Below are positions 33,985 to 41,576 of a DNA stretch of 64,000 nucleotides, one piece after another (the first letter of the stretch is position 1; the number at the start of each line of letters is the position of its first letter). The translations under genes and the position numbers were made by a program. The DNA is from Amycolatopsis sp. MtRt-6. Its GTDB lineage: Bacteria > Actinomycetota > Actinomycetes > Mycobacteriales > Pseudonocardiaceae. The notes beneath the pieces were generated by a model. It ran no database searches and was not told where the DNA came from. It saw only the letters and a program-made list of their open reading frames with translations. The DNA lies in contig NZ_JADWPD010000002.1 in assembly GCF_017308975.1 (NCBI RefSeq), positions 186,001 through 250,000 on the forward strand, written 5' to 3'.

Positions 33985-34860
33985 GTGAGGACCTCTTCGG
34001 ATCGACGACGGCAGTTCCGGGCACGAGCGGTGGCGGTCGCGGTGCTGGCCGGGGGCGGCCTCGCCTTCGCCCACGCCGCGACCGGGGCAACCGTCGCCGG
34101 TCCCATCCTCGCCGCGGCGGCCGGCGGGCACAGCCTGCCCGACACCGCGGCCCCTGCCCCGGCGCCGGCCCCGGAGCCCACGTTCACCCGGCCGGCGCCG
34201 AACCCCGTCCTGCCGTTCAACGCGAAGCTGACGTCCGACGACATCCCCGTCCCGGGCGGCGGGGTGCGCAGCGGCGCCTGCAGCGGCGCGCTGATCGCGC
34301 CGCAGTGGGTCATCTCCGCCGGGCACTGCTTCCACGACCTGAAGGACGCCCGGATCGGCGGGCGGCCGCCGTACACGATGACCGTGACCGTCGGGCGGCT
34401 GAAGGACTCCGATCCCGGCGGGTACACGACCGAGGTCGTCGACGTCCGGCAGTCGCCGGTGAACGACCTGGCGGTGGCGAAGCTCGCCACCCCGATCACC
34501 GACATCGTCCCGATCGCACTGGCCACGACCCGGCCGACGGTCGGGAAACAGCTCCAGTTCGCCGGCTGGGGCTCCCTTTCCGCGACCGTGCTCGGCCCGT
34601 CCGATCACCTCAAACGCGGGAAGTTCACGGTGTCGCGCATCAACCGGGCGACGCTGGAGGCGCAGCCGGTCGGCACGCGCACGGTGGAGAACGGGCCGTG
34701 CCCGGAGGACTCCGGCGGCCCGTTCTTCGTCTCCGACGACGACCGCACCGCGACCCTGGTGGCCATCGTCAACACCGGGCCGCCGTGCCCGCAGCCCGGT
34801 CCCGAGACGATCGCGCGGGTGGACGTCGTGGCGGACTGGATCCGCGCGCAGACCGGCTGA
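33985..34860 (+). CDS. Secreted trypsin-like (S1) serine protease
   Basis: A 291-residue exported protease. A signal peptide (about residues 1-32, basic start and Ala-rich core) is followed by a Pro/Ala-rich stretch of about 25 residues and an S1 domain. The triad is complete: His114 in SAGHC, Asp161 in NDLAVAKL, and Ser243 in EDSGGP. Glu replaces the usual Gly before DSGGP. Cysteines next to the catalytic His and Ser suggest the usual disulfides. The start is a GTG at 33985, though a GTG two bases upstream is in another frame. It probably degrades extracellular protein. Confidence 0.88.
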   Translation: MRTSSDRRRQFRARAVAVAVLAGGGLAFAHAATGATVAGPILAAAAGGHSLPDTAAPAPAPAPEPTFTRPAPNPVLPFNAKLTSDDIPVPGGGVRSGACSGALIAPQWVISAGHCFHDLKDARIGGRPPYTMTVTVGRLKDSDPGGYTTEVVDVRQSPVNDLAVAKLATPITDIVPIALATTRPTVGKQLQFAGWGSLSATVLGPSDHLKRGKFTVSRINRATLEAQPVGTRTVENGPCPEDSGGPFFVSDDDRTATLVAIVNTGPPCPQPGPETIARVDVVADWIRAQTG

Positions 34861-34861
34861 G

Positions 34862-35110
34862 TCACCGCGGCCGCAGGGCGGCCGGCTCCAGCGAGAGCAC
34901 GCCGTGCAGGCGCGTCCAGAAGGACAGCGCGCGGTGCAGGACCGCGGCCGGCGCGGGGTGGTCGCCCGCCCACTCGCGGTGGGTCTCGAGGTGCGCGTCG
35001 AACGGCGTCGGCGGCTCCTCCCCCGCCTCCTCGGCGCAGGCTTCGAGCACCGCGGCCATGACCTCGGACGAGATCGCGGTGGCGTCGCCGGGCGCGTGGT
35101 AGCCGGGCAC
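34862..35110 (-). pseudogene. TetR regulator remnant (C-terminal 82 residues only)
   Basis: Reading leftward, the frame from about 35110 to the TGA at 34862-34864 encodes VPGYHAP...WTRLHGVLSLE, the C-terminal effector domain (WHG type) of a TetR protein. The expected helix-turn-helix half to the right is missing. The sequence to the right of about 35121 instead belongs to the end of another gene on the opposite strand. There is no start codon context, so this is a truncated remnant. Confidence 0.65.
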
Positions 35111-35121
35111 GCCCGCCCCGG

Positions 35122-35271
35122 GGCTTTCGCTGGACCGGGCCGGCGATCGGCGACGGGCTGCGCATCGACCGCGGCGTGCTCGTGCGCACCGAAGAGAGCT
35201 GGACGGGCGAGCAGATCGAGGCCGACCCCGCCACCGCCCTCCGCTACCTGGCCGCCGCCGAAGCGCGCTGA
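35122..35271 (+). pseudogene. SRPBCC-domain protein remnant (C-terminal 49 residues only)
   Basis: The plus frame from 35122 to the TGA at 35269-35271 encodes GFRWTGPAIGDG...VRTEESWTG...ADPATALRYL, which resembles the last strand and C-terminal helix of SRPBCC (polyketide cyclase-like) proteins. About two-thirds of a normal protein is missing at the 5' end. It abuts the TetR remnant at 35111-35121. The family call rests on a short match and is tentative. Confidence 0.5.
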
Positions 35272-35353
35272 ACACGTCGAGGAGAAGATGATGACTGTCG
35301 CCGCCCCGCATCCGCACCGAGCCTCGAAGGCCGTGCTCTTCGGTTCCCTGCGT

Positions 35354-35373
35354 CGGCGGCGACACCGCCGCCG
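35354..35373 (-). terminator. 8-bp hairpin after the ZIP transporter gene
   Basis: CGGCGGCG (35354-35361) and CGCCGCCG (35366-35373) pair exactly around ACAC. It directly follows the ZIP gene stop on the minus strand. Between it and the SRPBCC remnant (35272-35353) a ribosome-site-like GAGGAGAAG precedes ATGATG at 35288, but the short frame runs antisense into the ZIP gene and I do not call it. Confidence 0.55.
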
Positions 35374-36126
35374 TCAGCCGGCGTGCCCGATGACGAATGC
35401 CGTCAGGAAGCCGGCGGTGGCGAGCAGGCCGGTATAGAGCTCGGTGCGCTCGAACGCCTCGGGGATCATCGTGTCGGCGATCATCGCGAGGATCGCTCCC
35501 GCGGCCACCGCCGTGATCGCGGCGACGGTCGCGGGGGACGCGGTCCGCAGCAGCAGGTTGCCGAGGAGGGCCGCGACCCCGCTGGCCAGGGCGATGCCGC
35601 TCCACACGCCGAAGACGTACCGCGCACCGCGTCCGGCGGCCTTCATGCCGGCGGCGCTGGACAGGCCTTCGGGGACGTTCGAGATGAACACGGCCGCGAG
35701 CACGGTGACGCCGACCCCACCGCCGCCGAGCAGGGACACGCCGAGCACCACCGACTCCGGAACCCCGTCCAGCAGCGCGCCGACGGCGATGGCCGCCCCG
35801 CTGCCCGCGGTGTCCTGTTCGGACGGTTGCTGCCCGCCGGAACGCTTGCGGTGCCGGGCACCCCGGCGGGCGAGGAGCACGTTGATCACGACGTAGACCA
35901 CGGCACCGCCGAGGAAACCGGCGGCGGTCGGCCACAGCCCGCCGGACCGCTGCGCCTCGTCGACGAGGTCGAAGGCGAGCGCGGAGATGAGCACCCCGGC
36001 CCCGAAGGCCATGATCCCGGCGACCACCCGCCGCGACACCCGCACCCACCACGCGACGGCGGCGCCGAGCACCAGCGCCACCCCGCCGACGAGGCCCCAG
36101 AGCCCCGCTTCTGCCCATTGCGGCAC
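35374..36126 (-). CDS. ZIP-family divalent metal transporter
   Basis: A 250-residue protein with about eight hydrophobic helices. It carries the family's signature helices: AIAVGALLDGVPESVVLG with metal-binding Asp/Glu residues, and AAVFISNVPEGLSSAAGM, where the usual His is replaced by Asn-Val-Pro-Glu. A His/Arg-rich cytosolic loop (RRGARHRKRSGG) lies before it. ZIP proteins move Zn, Fe or Mn into the cytosol. The start is the GTG at 36126. A clear stress-type promoter lies 44 bases upstream, so it is probably part of a general stress regulon. Confidence 0.85.
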   Translation of the reverse strand: MPQWAEAGLWGLVGGVALVLGAAVAWWVRVSRRVVAGIMAFGAGVLISALAFDLVDEAQRSGGLWPTAAGFLGGAVVYVVINVLLARRGARHRKRSGGQQPSEQDTAGSGAAIAVGALLDGVPESVVLGVSLLGGGGVGVTVLAAVFISNVPEGLSSAAGMKAAGRGARYVFGVWSGIALASGVAALLGNLLLRTASPATVAAITAVAAGAILAMIADTMIPEAFERTELYTGLLATAGFLTAFVIGHAG

Positions 36127-36169
36127 GGGCGTGCCCCCTTCCGCGGCCGGAAATCATCCCGGCTACGGG

Positions 36170-36193
36170 TTACCCGGCGTCGTCACCGGAAAC
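36170..36193 (-). promoter_or_regulatory. SigB/SigF-type promoter of the ZIP gene
   Basis: On the minus strand GTTT (36193-36190) is followed after exactly 14 bases by GGGTAA (36175-36170), matching the GNTT-N14-16-GGGTA pattern of SigB/SigF-type stress promoters in actinobacteria. Confidence 0.7.
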
Positions 36194-36250
36194 ACCCGGT
36201 GAGTAAACGCCGCCCGGCCGGGTACGCCGCCACGGAAGGAGGAGTCGCAC

Positions 36251-36667
36251 GTGCAAGTGAACTGGGGCACCGCGGGTGAGCCCGGCTGGCAAGTGCTGGA
36301 CGTCGGCAGAGGGGGCGCCGCGGGGTTGGCCGCCGCACGCCGATGGGCCGCGGCCAGGCTGGCTTCGCTCACCGAAGCGGACCGGGTCGACGTCGTGATC
36401 GTGGTCGGGGAGCTGCTGGAGAACGCCTACGTCCACGCGACCGGGCCGCACGAGCTGCGGATCCACCTCGCGCGCGACCCGTGCGAGGTGACGGTGGCGG
36501 TGGCCGACACCGGCACGGGCGAACCGCGCCTGCGGGTGCCGGGCCGCTCGGGCGGCCGCGGCCTGCAGCTCGTCGACGAGCTCGCCCTCGCCTGGGGCGT
36601 GAGCCACCACGACGACGGCAAGGTCGTCTGGGCCCGGCTGGCCTGCACGGACCAGGCGAGGGCCTAG
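36251..36667 (+). CDS. RsbW-like ATP-binding anti-sigma/serine kinase
   Basis: A 138-residue single HATPase_c domain of the GHKL fold: VGELLENAYVHA is the N box (Glu, Asn), VADTGTGEPRL the G1 box and SGGRGLQLVDELALAWG the G2 box. Such proteins bind stress sigma factors or phosphorylate STAS anti-anti-sigma partners. It starts at GTG 36251 behind GGAGGAG. A GGGTAC at 36220-36225 could be a stress-type -10 box, but the -35 match is poor. It belongs with the STAS/HATPase protein at 43740-44501. Confidence 0.85.
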   Translation: MQVNWGTAGEPGWQVLDVGRGGAAGLAAARRWAAARLASLTEADRVDVVIVVGELLENAYVHATGPHELRIHLARDPCEVTVAVADTGTGEPRLRVPGRSGGRGLQLVDELALAWGVSHHDDGKVVWARLACTDQARA

Positions 36668-37281
36668 CGGCCGTTCCAGTGGATGACGTCCGGGAACTCG
36701 ACGAACTTCCGCAGGTGCTGCTGCTCGGTACGGCCCTGGATGGGAAGCTTGAAGACCGAGCCGTCCGGCCAGGTCAGCGTGCTCTTGCGGAAGCTGAGCT
36801 CCGGCGCCTGCGGCTTGCGTGCTTCCCAGACGATCCGCGGCGGCGGCGCGGCGGCCGGATCGGTGCTCGTCGCCCCGGTGTCCACCACCGCCAGGCACGA
36901 CGGCGAGCACGCCAGCCACGCGCCCTTCACGGACCCGAGCCGGTCGACCAGGTCGAGCGCCATCGCGTTCTCCGGGCCCGTGACGCCGATCGTCCGCCGG
37001 AACGGCAGCCCCGGCCGCTCGCCGTGAGCCAGGGCGAAGACGCCGAACACCACCGCGCCGATCCCGCGCAGGATGTTCCAGAAGAACCGCCGGACGAGCC
37101 GCTTCCCCCGGACGGTGCCGTCCTCGCGGCGGCCGGGCACGTCGTAGCCCACGTCGGTGTCGCCGAGGTGCAGCACGATGACCGGCTCGCGCCACCGGTC
37201 CCGCAGCAGCGCCTCGACGCCTTCGCGGAACCCCGGCCGGACCTTGGTCTCCTCGGCCCAGCGCTCGATGCGCTCGCTCAA
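36664..37281 (-). CDS. Unknown protein closing the ESX-type operon
   Basis: A 205-residue protein that starts with TTG at 37281, overlapping the preceding TGA (TTGA). It has a helical N terminus (ERIERWAEE), one hydrophobic segment (about 55-75, WNILRGIGAVVFGVFALAHG) and a C-terminal beta-rich part with LTWPDGSVFKLPI and WNGR at the end. I do not recognise the family. Last in an operon of YbaB-like, EspC-like and a large hydrophobic helical protein, it could be an immunity or chaperone partner of that protein, but nothing in the sequence proves it. Its stop overlaps the convergent RsbW-like gene. Confidence 0.6.
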   Translation of the reverse strand: MSERIERWAEETKVRPGFREGVEALLRDRWREPVIVLHLGDTDVGYDVPGRREDGTVRGKRLVRRFFWNILRGIGAVVFGVFALAHGERPGLPFRRTIGVTGPENAMALDLVDRLGSVKGAWLACSPSCLAVVDTGATSTDPAAAPPPRIVWEARKPQAPELSFRKSTLTWPDGSVFKLPIQGRTEQQHLRKFVEFPDVIHWNGR

Positions 37282-38405
37282 ATGTCCAGGTCCTTGCGGG
37301 TCTCCTCCGGGCTGCGGTCCCCGCCGATCTCGCTCTTGTCGAACCACGGTTCGTCCCCCTCCGGCGTCACCGCTTCCTTGCCCTCGGCGAACGCGCCCTT
37401 GCCCGCCCCGATGCCGGCCTTGACGCCCGCGCCGGCGAGGAACGGTTTCACGCCGGCGTCGGTGCCGAACATCGTGGTGAGCACCCGGTTGCTCGGCTGG
37501 AAGCCCTGCGCCGCCGCGCCGAAGCCGAACTTCGTCTCGCCGGGCATCACGCCGACACGCAGCTTGCGGGCGAACACCTCCATCTTCCCGGAGTACTTGA
37601 CCAGGAACTCCATGAACTTGTCGAGCAGCTTGCCGAACTTGCCGAGGTAGCGCGTCACCTTCTGCAGCACGCTGGCCGCCTTGGCGATCGACGCGGTCAT
37701 CGCCGCGGCGACCGAGCCGCCGAAGCTGATCACCGACGCGGCCAGCGCGGGCAGCCACAGGGTGATCAGCCAGGACACCAGCTCGGTGATGATCCCCTTG
37801 ATCACCTCTTCGATGACCACCATGACCATCGACCACATCTGCAGCACCTCGGCCACCGAGCCGGCGGCCGAGCCGATGCCGCGGATGCCGGAGGAGAAGT
37901 CGCCGAGCGCTTCCTTCGCCGCGTTGCCCGCCTCGTCGACCCACTCGGCCAGCGCGGTGTCGCCGGTGCGCTCGAAGTCGTCGGCGAGCGCGACGAAGCC
38001 CTGCGCGATCGTGACGAAGTTCTGCGAGGCGTGGCCGATGGCCGGGCCGTCGCCGGTGACCTGGTGCAGCGCGTCCTGCAGCGGCTGGACCAGTTCGAGC
38101 AGCATGTTGAGGCCGTGGCTGACCAGCCAGCCGATCGGGTCCATGGCGAAGGTGACCATGTCGGCCGCGGCGGCACCGACGAACGCCGCGCCGTCGCCGA
38201 CCAGCGCGGCCCCCGCGGACGCCAGCTCGGCCGGGCTGTCCGCCTCGGCCGCCTGCTGGGAGTGCTCGGCGATCTTCTTGCCGGACTTGTAGATCGTGCC
38301 GGCCACCGGCACGAACCCGGCCGCGCGGTCGAGGTTCGCGCTCATGCTCTCGTCGTAGGCCCCGACGTCGAGCGCGTCGGCGATGCTCTTCTTCGGCTCG
38401 GTCAT
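37278..38405 (-). CDS. Large helical hydrophobic ESX-type candidate substrate
   Basis: A 375-residue protein with ATG at 38405 overlapping the preceding stop (ATGA). The N-terminal 180 residues are amphipathic helices with short Gly/Ala-rich segments (AGAALVGDGAAFVGAAAADM). Residues about 195-250 form two long hydrophobic helices (MVMVVIEEVIKGIITEL, then SWLITLWLPALAASVISFGG). Then comes a basic helical stretch (TRYLGKFGKLLDKFMEFLVKYSGK) and an acidic, disordered tail. Together with its neighbours it resembles the long WXG/LXG-like proteins of actinobacterial type VII loci. It could be an effector or a structural partner. No toxin domain is recognisable. Confidence 0.6.
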   Translation of the reverse strand: MTEPKKSIADALDVGAYDESMSANLDRAAGFVPVAGTIYKSGKKIAEHSQQAAEADSPAELASAGAALVGDGAAFVGAAAADMVTFAMDPIGWLVSHGLNMLLELVQPLQDALHQVTGDGPAIGHASQNFVTIAQGFVALADDFERTGDTALAEWVDEAGNAAKEALGDFSSGIRGIGSAAGSVAEVLQMWSMVMVVIEEVIKGIITELVSWLITLWLPALAASVISFGGSVAAAMTASIAKAASVLQKVTRYLGKFGKLLDKFMEFLVKYSGKMEVFARKLRVGVMPGETKFGFGAAAQGFQPSNRVLTTMFGTDAGVKPFLAGAGVKAGIGAGKGAFAEGKEAVTPEGDEPWFDKSEIGGDRSPEETRKDLDI

Positions 38406-38737
38406 TCGCCCTGCCCGATCGCGTCGATCTGCGCCTCGTGCCGACCGAAGGCGATCTTCCCGGCGTCTTCCATCCCCTGGTACATCTCCGCGGCCTTGGT
38501 CAGCTTGGTGGTGAACCCGTCCACGCCGTCCTTGAGGTCGGTGAGCAGCGAGCGCAGTTCGGTCAGCCGGTCGGTGTAGCCCTGCTTGGCGAAGAGCCCG
38601 ACGAGCCCCCACGCTTCGTTCGTCACGTCGGCGGCGTCGATCTTGGCGCCGAACTTGTCGGCTTCCTGCTCGTAGAACGGCAGCTGCTTGGCGTAGGCGG
38701 AGATCGCGCCGATGTTCGTCTGAATTCCGTCTGGCAT
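38402..38737 (-). CDS. EspC/WXG100-like type VII secretion target
   Basis: A 111-residue all-helical protein of the size and pattern of ESX targets: helix 1 with a run of small polar residues, a central turn with EAWGLVG in place of the usual AWG/AFG hairpin, helix 2, and a tail with AEMYQGMED near the secretion-signal position (a loose YxxxD/E). It lies between the YbaB-like gene and the large hydrophobic protein. No ESX ATPase or channel gene is in the window, so export would use machinery encoded elsewhere. Confidence 0.7.
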   Translation of the reverse strand: MPDGIQTNIGAISAYAKQLPFYEQEADKFGAKIDAADVTNEAWGLVGLFAKQGYTDRLTELRSLLTDLKDGVDGFTTKLTKAAEMYQGMEDAGKIAFGRHEAQIDAIGQGE

Positions 38738-38747
38738 CGCGGTTTCC

Positions 38748-39245
38748 CTAGGATCGGCGGAGGATGGGGCCCTGGTCGAAGTCGTCGTCGTCCGCTCGGG
38801 GATCTGCCCGGCGGGCGGGCCGCGACGGCTGCCGCGGCTGTGCCTCCGACGCGGGCTCGGCCGCCGCGGTTCCGAACGCTTCCGCCTGGGCTTCGCGCAC
38901 CTGCGCCGAGACGTCGACGCCGAACGCGTCGCCGAAGGTCTCGTCCACGATGCCGGCCTGCTGCTGCGCGGCCCCGGCCGCCGCCCGGCGGATGGTGTCC
39001 ATGATCGTCGCGGCCAGCTGCCCGGCCTCGACGCGGGTGGCCCCGGCGGTGAGCCGCAGGTCGGTGATGGTCCCGCCGGCGCCCGCGGTGACGGTCACGG
39101 TCCCGTCCGGCGACGTGACGGTGGTCTCCAGCCGGGCGATCCGCTCCTGCATGTCGCCGACGCCGGCGAAGCGGGCCTCGGCCTGCCGCACCTTGCTCTG
39201 GAAGTTCTGGAACTGGGCGATCAGCTCGTCCATCTGGGCGGACAT
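38748..39245 (-). CDS. YbaB/EbfC-family protein heading an ESX-type operon
   Basis: A 165-residue protein. Residues 1-105 show the YbaB/EbfC fold: a coiled N-terminal helix (MDELIAQFQNFQSKVRQAEARF), the strand pair TVTVTAGAGGTITDLRL and a C-terminal helix. The remaining 60 residues are a Pro/Arg/Asp-rich tail. YbaB proteins bind DNA, but in Pseudonocardiaceae variants commonly head ESX-type operons, as here, and their job there is unknown. ATG at 39245 with AGGGAG upstream. Confidence 0.75.
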   Translation of the reverse strand: MSAQMDELIAQFQNFQSKVRQAEARFAGVGDMQERIARLETTVTSPDGTVTVTAGAGGTITDLRLTAGATRVEAGQLAATIMDTIRRAAAGAAQQQAGIVDETFGDAFGVDVSAQVREAQAEAFGTAAAEPASEAQPRQPSRPARRADPRADDDDFDQGPILRRS

Positions 39246-39334
39246 CGTGTCTCCCTCTGCGCGGTTCGGGGCCCTGTGTCCGCATCATGACAGATCGCTT
39301 CCGCCGCCGATCGCGTTTCGCCGGATCGGGGTGC

Positions 39335-39637
39335 TCAGCCGTCGGCGAGCTCCACGGTCACGGTGCAGACGTCACCCACGTCGAGACCTTCGGCCTTGCG
39401 GACGGCCCGTTTGACCGGCAGCACGTAGGTGCCGCGCTTCCCGTCCGGGAAGATCGAGGTCTGCCAGCGGGTGGCGCCGATGGCCACGCGGACGCGCACG
39501 GAACCGAAGCCGCGCCGCGGCTCGGCGTGGCGCTCGCGGATGTCTTCCGACACGTCCGCGGGCAGGCTGACGAAGGTCCAGCTCTCGGTGCGCCGGGCGT
39601 CCCACTCCCACAGCTCGGCGTCGAAGACGATGTCCAC
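39335..39637 (-). CDS. DUF1905-domain protein
   Basis: A 100-residue beta-rich protein with DAELWEWD at the start, the central WTFVSLP strand, and IFPDGKRGTYVLPVKRAVRKAEGLDVGD near the end, the hallmarks of DUF1905. These are small cytosolic proteins of unknown function, often fused to a YdeI-like domain. I chose the GTG at 39637 because the family starts with the DIVFDAELW strand. A longer reading would begin at 39679. It is monocistronic and divergent from the tRNA synthetase gene. Confidence 0.78.
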   Translation of the reverse strand: MDIVFDAELWEWDARRTESWTFVSLPADVSEDIRERHAEPRRGFGSVRVRVAIGATRWQTSIFPDGKRGTYVLPVKRAVRKAEGLDVGDVCTVTVELADG

Positions 39638-39781
39638 GGCCGCAGTGTCACACGCGGCACCGACATTTTGGGCCGTCAACCCACCGGAGAGGCCGGACGA
39701 CCGCCCCGGCTAGGCTCTTCGTCGGCGAAAACGACCACTTTCGCCGAGGCAAGCGCACCACGACGCGGGGAGAACACCCAC

Positions 39782-41434
39782 ATGCTGGACCGAGCGGTCA
39801 TCGACGCCCTCTTCCCTGCCGACCTGCCCGAACCCGAGCACTGGGAGCAGCAGTACCCCGCCCGCGACCTGCCCGAAGGCGCGCTGGTCACCCGCCTCGG
39901 CCCGTCGCCCACCGGGTTTGTGCACCTCGGCGGCATCTACGTCGCCACCATCGACCAGGACGTCGCCCGGCGCTCCGGCGGCCGCTACCTCGTGCGCGTC
40001 GAGGACACCGACCAGTCCCGCGAGGTCGAGGGCGCCCTCGAGCAGTTCGAGCGCGGCTTCTCCTACTTCGGCCTCGCCGCCGACGAAGACGTCCACCGCG
40101 GCGGGGACTACGGCCCCTACCAGCAGTCCGCCCGCGAGCGCGTCTACCTCACCTACGTCCGCGATCTGCTCCGCCAGGACAAGGCCTACCTCGACTTCGC
40201 GACGAAGGAGGAACTGGCCGCCATCACCCAGCGGCAGCAGGCCACCAAGCTGCCCACCGGCTACTACGGCAGCTGGGCGATCTGGCGCGACGCCGACCCG
40301 GCCGACGTCCAGGCCAAGCTCGACGCGGGCGCCCCGTACGTCGTGCGCTTCCGCGCCCCGGACGACACCGGCGCGCGCGCCCGGTTCACCGACGCCATCC
40401 GCGGGCCCCTGGAAGCCGAGGCCAACCGCAACGACGTCGTCATCCTCAAGAGCTCCGACCAGAGCCCGCGGCTGCCGACCTACCACTTCGCGCACGCCGT
40501 CGACGACCACCTCATGCGGGTCAACCTGGTGATCCGCGGCGACGAGTGGATCTCGTCGGTGCCGGTGCACCAGCAGCTGTTCGCCGCGCTCGGCTTCGAG
40601 CCGATCACCTACGCGCACATCGCGCCGCTGATGAAGCAGGAGGGCGGCAGCAAGCGCAAGCTGTCCAAGCGCAAGGACCCGGAAGCGTCCGTCGACTTCT
40701 ACATCGAGGCCGGCTACCCGGCCGAGGCCGTCCTGTACTACCTGCGCGGCCTCGCCAACGGCCGGCTCGCGGAACTGCCGCTGGAGCAGGCGCTGACCGA
40801 GCCGATCAACCTCGACGAGTGCGGCGTCGCCGGCCCGCTGGTGGACCTGGTCAAGCTCGACGACATCGCCGCCGACCACATCGCGACCCTGCCGGGCGCG
40901 GCGATCCTCGAGGCCGTCCGCACGTGGGCCGAGCGGTTCGACCCCGAGTTGCGCCGGGTCCTCGACGAGGAGCCGGACCTGGCCCTGCGCGCGCTGGCCG
41001 TCGAGCGCGAGGGGGCCGAGAACCCGCGCAAGGACCTCAAGAAGTGGAGCGAGTTCCGCGCGGTCTACGGCTTCTTCTTCCCGCAGCTGCACGCGGCCGT
41101 CACCGGGCCCGAAGACGAGCGCATCGCCGCCCTCGGCGTCGACCCCGCGGTCGTCCAGGCGGTGGCACGGGACTTCGCGGCGGACTACCGCCAGCTCGAA
41201 GACGGCCAGGAGTGGTTCGACCAGATCCGCGCGGTCGCGGCCAAGCACGGCTTCGCCCGCAACGCCAAGGAGTTCAAGAAGAACCCCGAGGGCTTCCCCG
41301 GCTCGATCCGCGAGGCCTCGCAGATCATCCGCATCGCCCTCACCGGGTCGACGCGCAGCCCCGACCTGCACGCGATCACCCAGGCACTGGGCCAGGAGGA
41401 AGTCCTCGGCCGGATCGCCACGCTGACGAAGTAA
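39782..41434 (+). CDS. gltX: Glutamyl-tRNA synthetase paralogue of Firmicutes-like type
   Basis: A 550-residue class I synthetase with RLGPSPTGFVHLGG (HIGH region), a Glu-type Rossmann core with RVEDTDQSREVEG, HRGGDYGPYQQSARE, and the KMSKS loop as KRKLSKRKD. It is longer than usual actinobacterial GluRS (about 480-500), and its KMSKS region and HLGG look like the clostridial type. It is therefore likely a second, horizontally acquired enzyme rather than the housekeeping copy. Possible roles are a resistant duplicate, or charging of a special tRNA. The ATG at 39782 has GGGGAG upstream. No T-box leader is visible. A perfect hairpin follows the stop. Confidence 0.82.
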   Translation: MLDRAVIDALFPADLPEPEHWEQQYPARDLPEGALVTRLGPSPTGFVHLGGIYVATIDQDVARRSGGRYLVRVEDTDQSREVEGALEQFERGFSYFGLAADEDVHRGGDYGPYQQSARERVYLTYVRDLLRQDKAYLDFATKEELAAITQRQQATKLPTGYYGSWAIWRDADPADVQAKLDAGAPYVVRFRAPDDTGARARFTDAIRGPLEAEANRNDVVILKSSDQSPRLPTYHFAHAVDDHLMRVNLVIRGDEWISSVPVHQQLFAALGFEPITYAHIAPLMKQEGGSKRKLSKRKDPEASVDFYIEAGYPAEAVLYYLRGLANGRLAELPLEQALTEPINLDECGVAGPLVDLVKLDDIAADHIATLPGAAILEAVRTWAERFDPELRRVLDEEPDLALRALAVEREGAENPRKDLKKWSEFRAVYGFFFPQLHAAVTGPEDERIAALGVDPAVVQAVARDFAADYRQLEDGQEWFDQIRAVAAKHGFARNAKEFKKNPEGFPGSIREASQIIRIALTGSTRSPDLHAITQALGQEEVLGRIATLTK

Positions 41435-41439
41435 CGGAC

Positions 41440-41471
41440 GGCGGCGGGCTCACCCGCCGGAGCCCGCCGCC
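41440..41471 (+). terminator. 11-bp hairpin after the glutamyl-tRNA synthetase gene
   Basis: GGCGGCGGGCT (41440-41450) and AGCCCGCCGCC (41461-41471) pair exactly around a 10-base loop, five bases after the TAA stop. Confidence 0.8.
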
Positions 41472-41576
41472 ATCCTCGAACGGGTGAAAGGCGAGCGCAC
41501 GAGGCTCGCCTGCCGGGCCCGGGCGCCGCAGCCGCCCTCAGCCGCCGGCACCCTCGTCATCCTCGAACGGGCGAAA
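41471..41576. repeat. 19-base direct repeat flanking the 3' end of the 125-residue gene
   Basis: CATCCTCGAACGGGTGAAA (41471-41489) recurs at 41558-41576 with one change (GGGCGAAA). The second copy is coding (read on the minus strand as FRPFEDD) and the first is outside the gene, so the first looks like the remains of a tandem duplication of the gene's 3' end. Confidence 0.55.

Noticed and set aside
35288..35437. Short plus-strand frame starting ATGATG at 35288
   Set aside because: Although GAGGAG precedes it, the frame is basic and low in hydrophobics and runs antisense into the ZIP gene; it is more likely debris of the adjacent deletion.
36200..36225. Stress-type promoter for the RsbW-like gene
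   Set aside because: GGGTAC is present at 36220, but the -35 position reads GAGT instead of GNTT, so I did not list it as a feature.
39660..39781. T-box or other leader RNA upstream of the glutamyl-tRNA synthetase gene
   Set aside because: No stem with a specifier loop, no TGGNACCGCG-like T-box sequence and no antiterminator found.
39782..41434. GluRS paralogue as self-resistance gene of the NRPS operon
   Set aside because: It is 26 kb from the operon with many unrelated genes between; nothing in the sequence links them.
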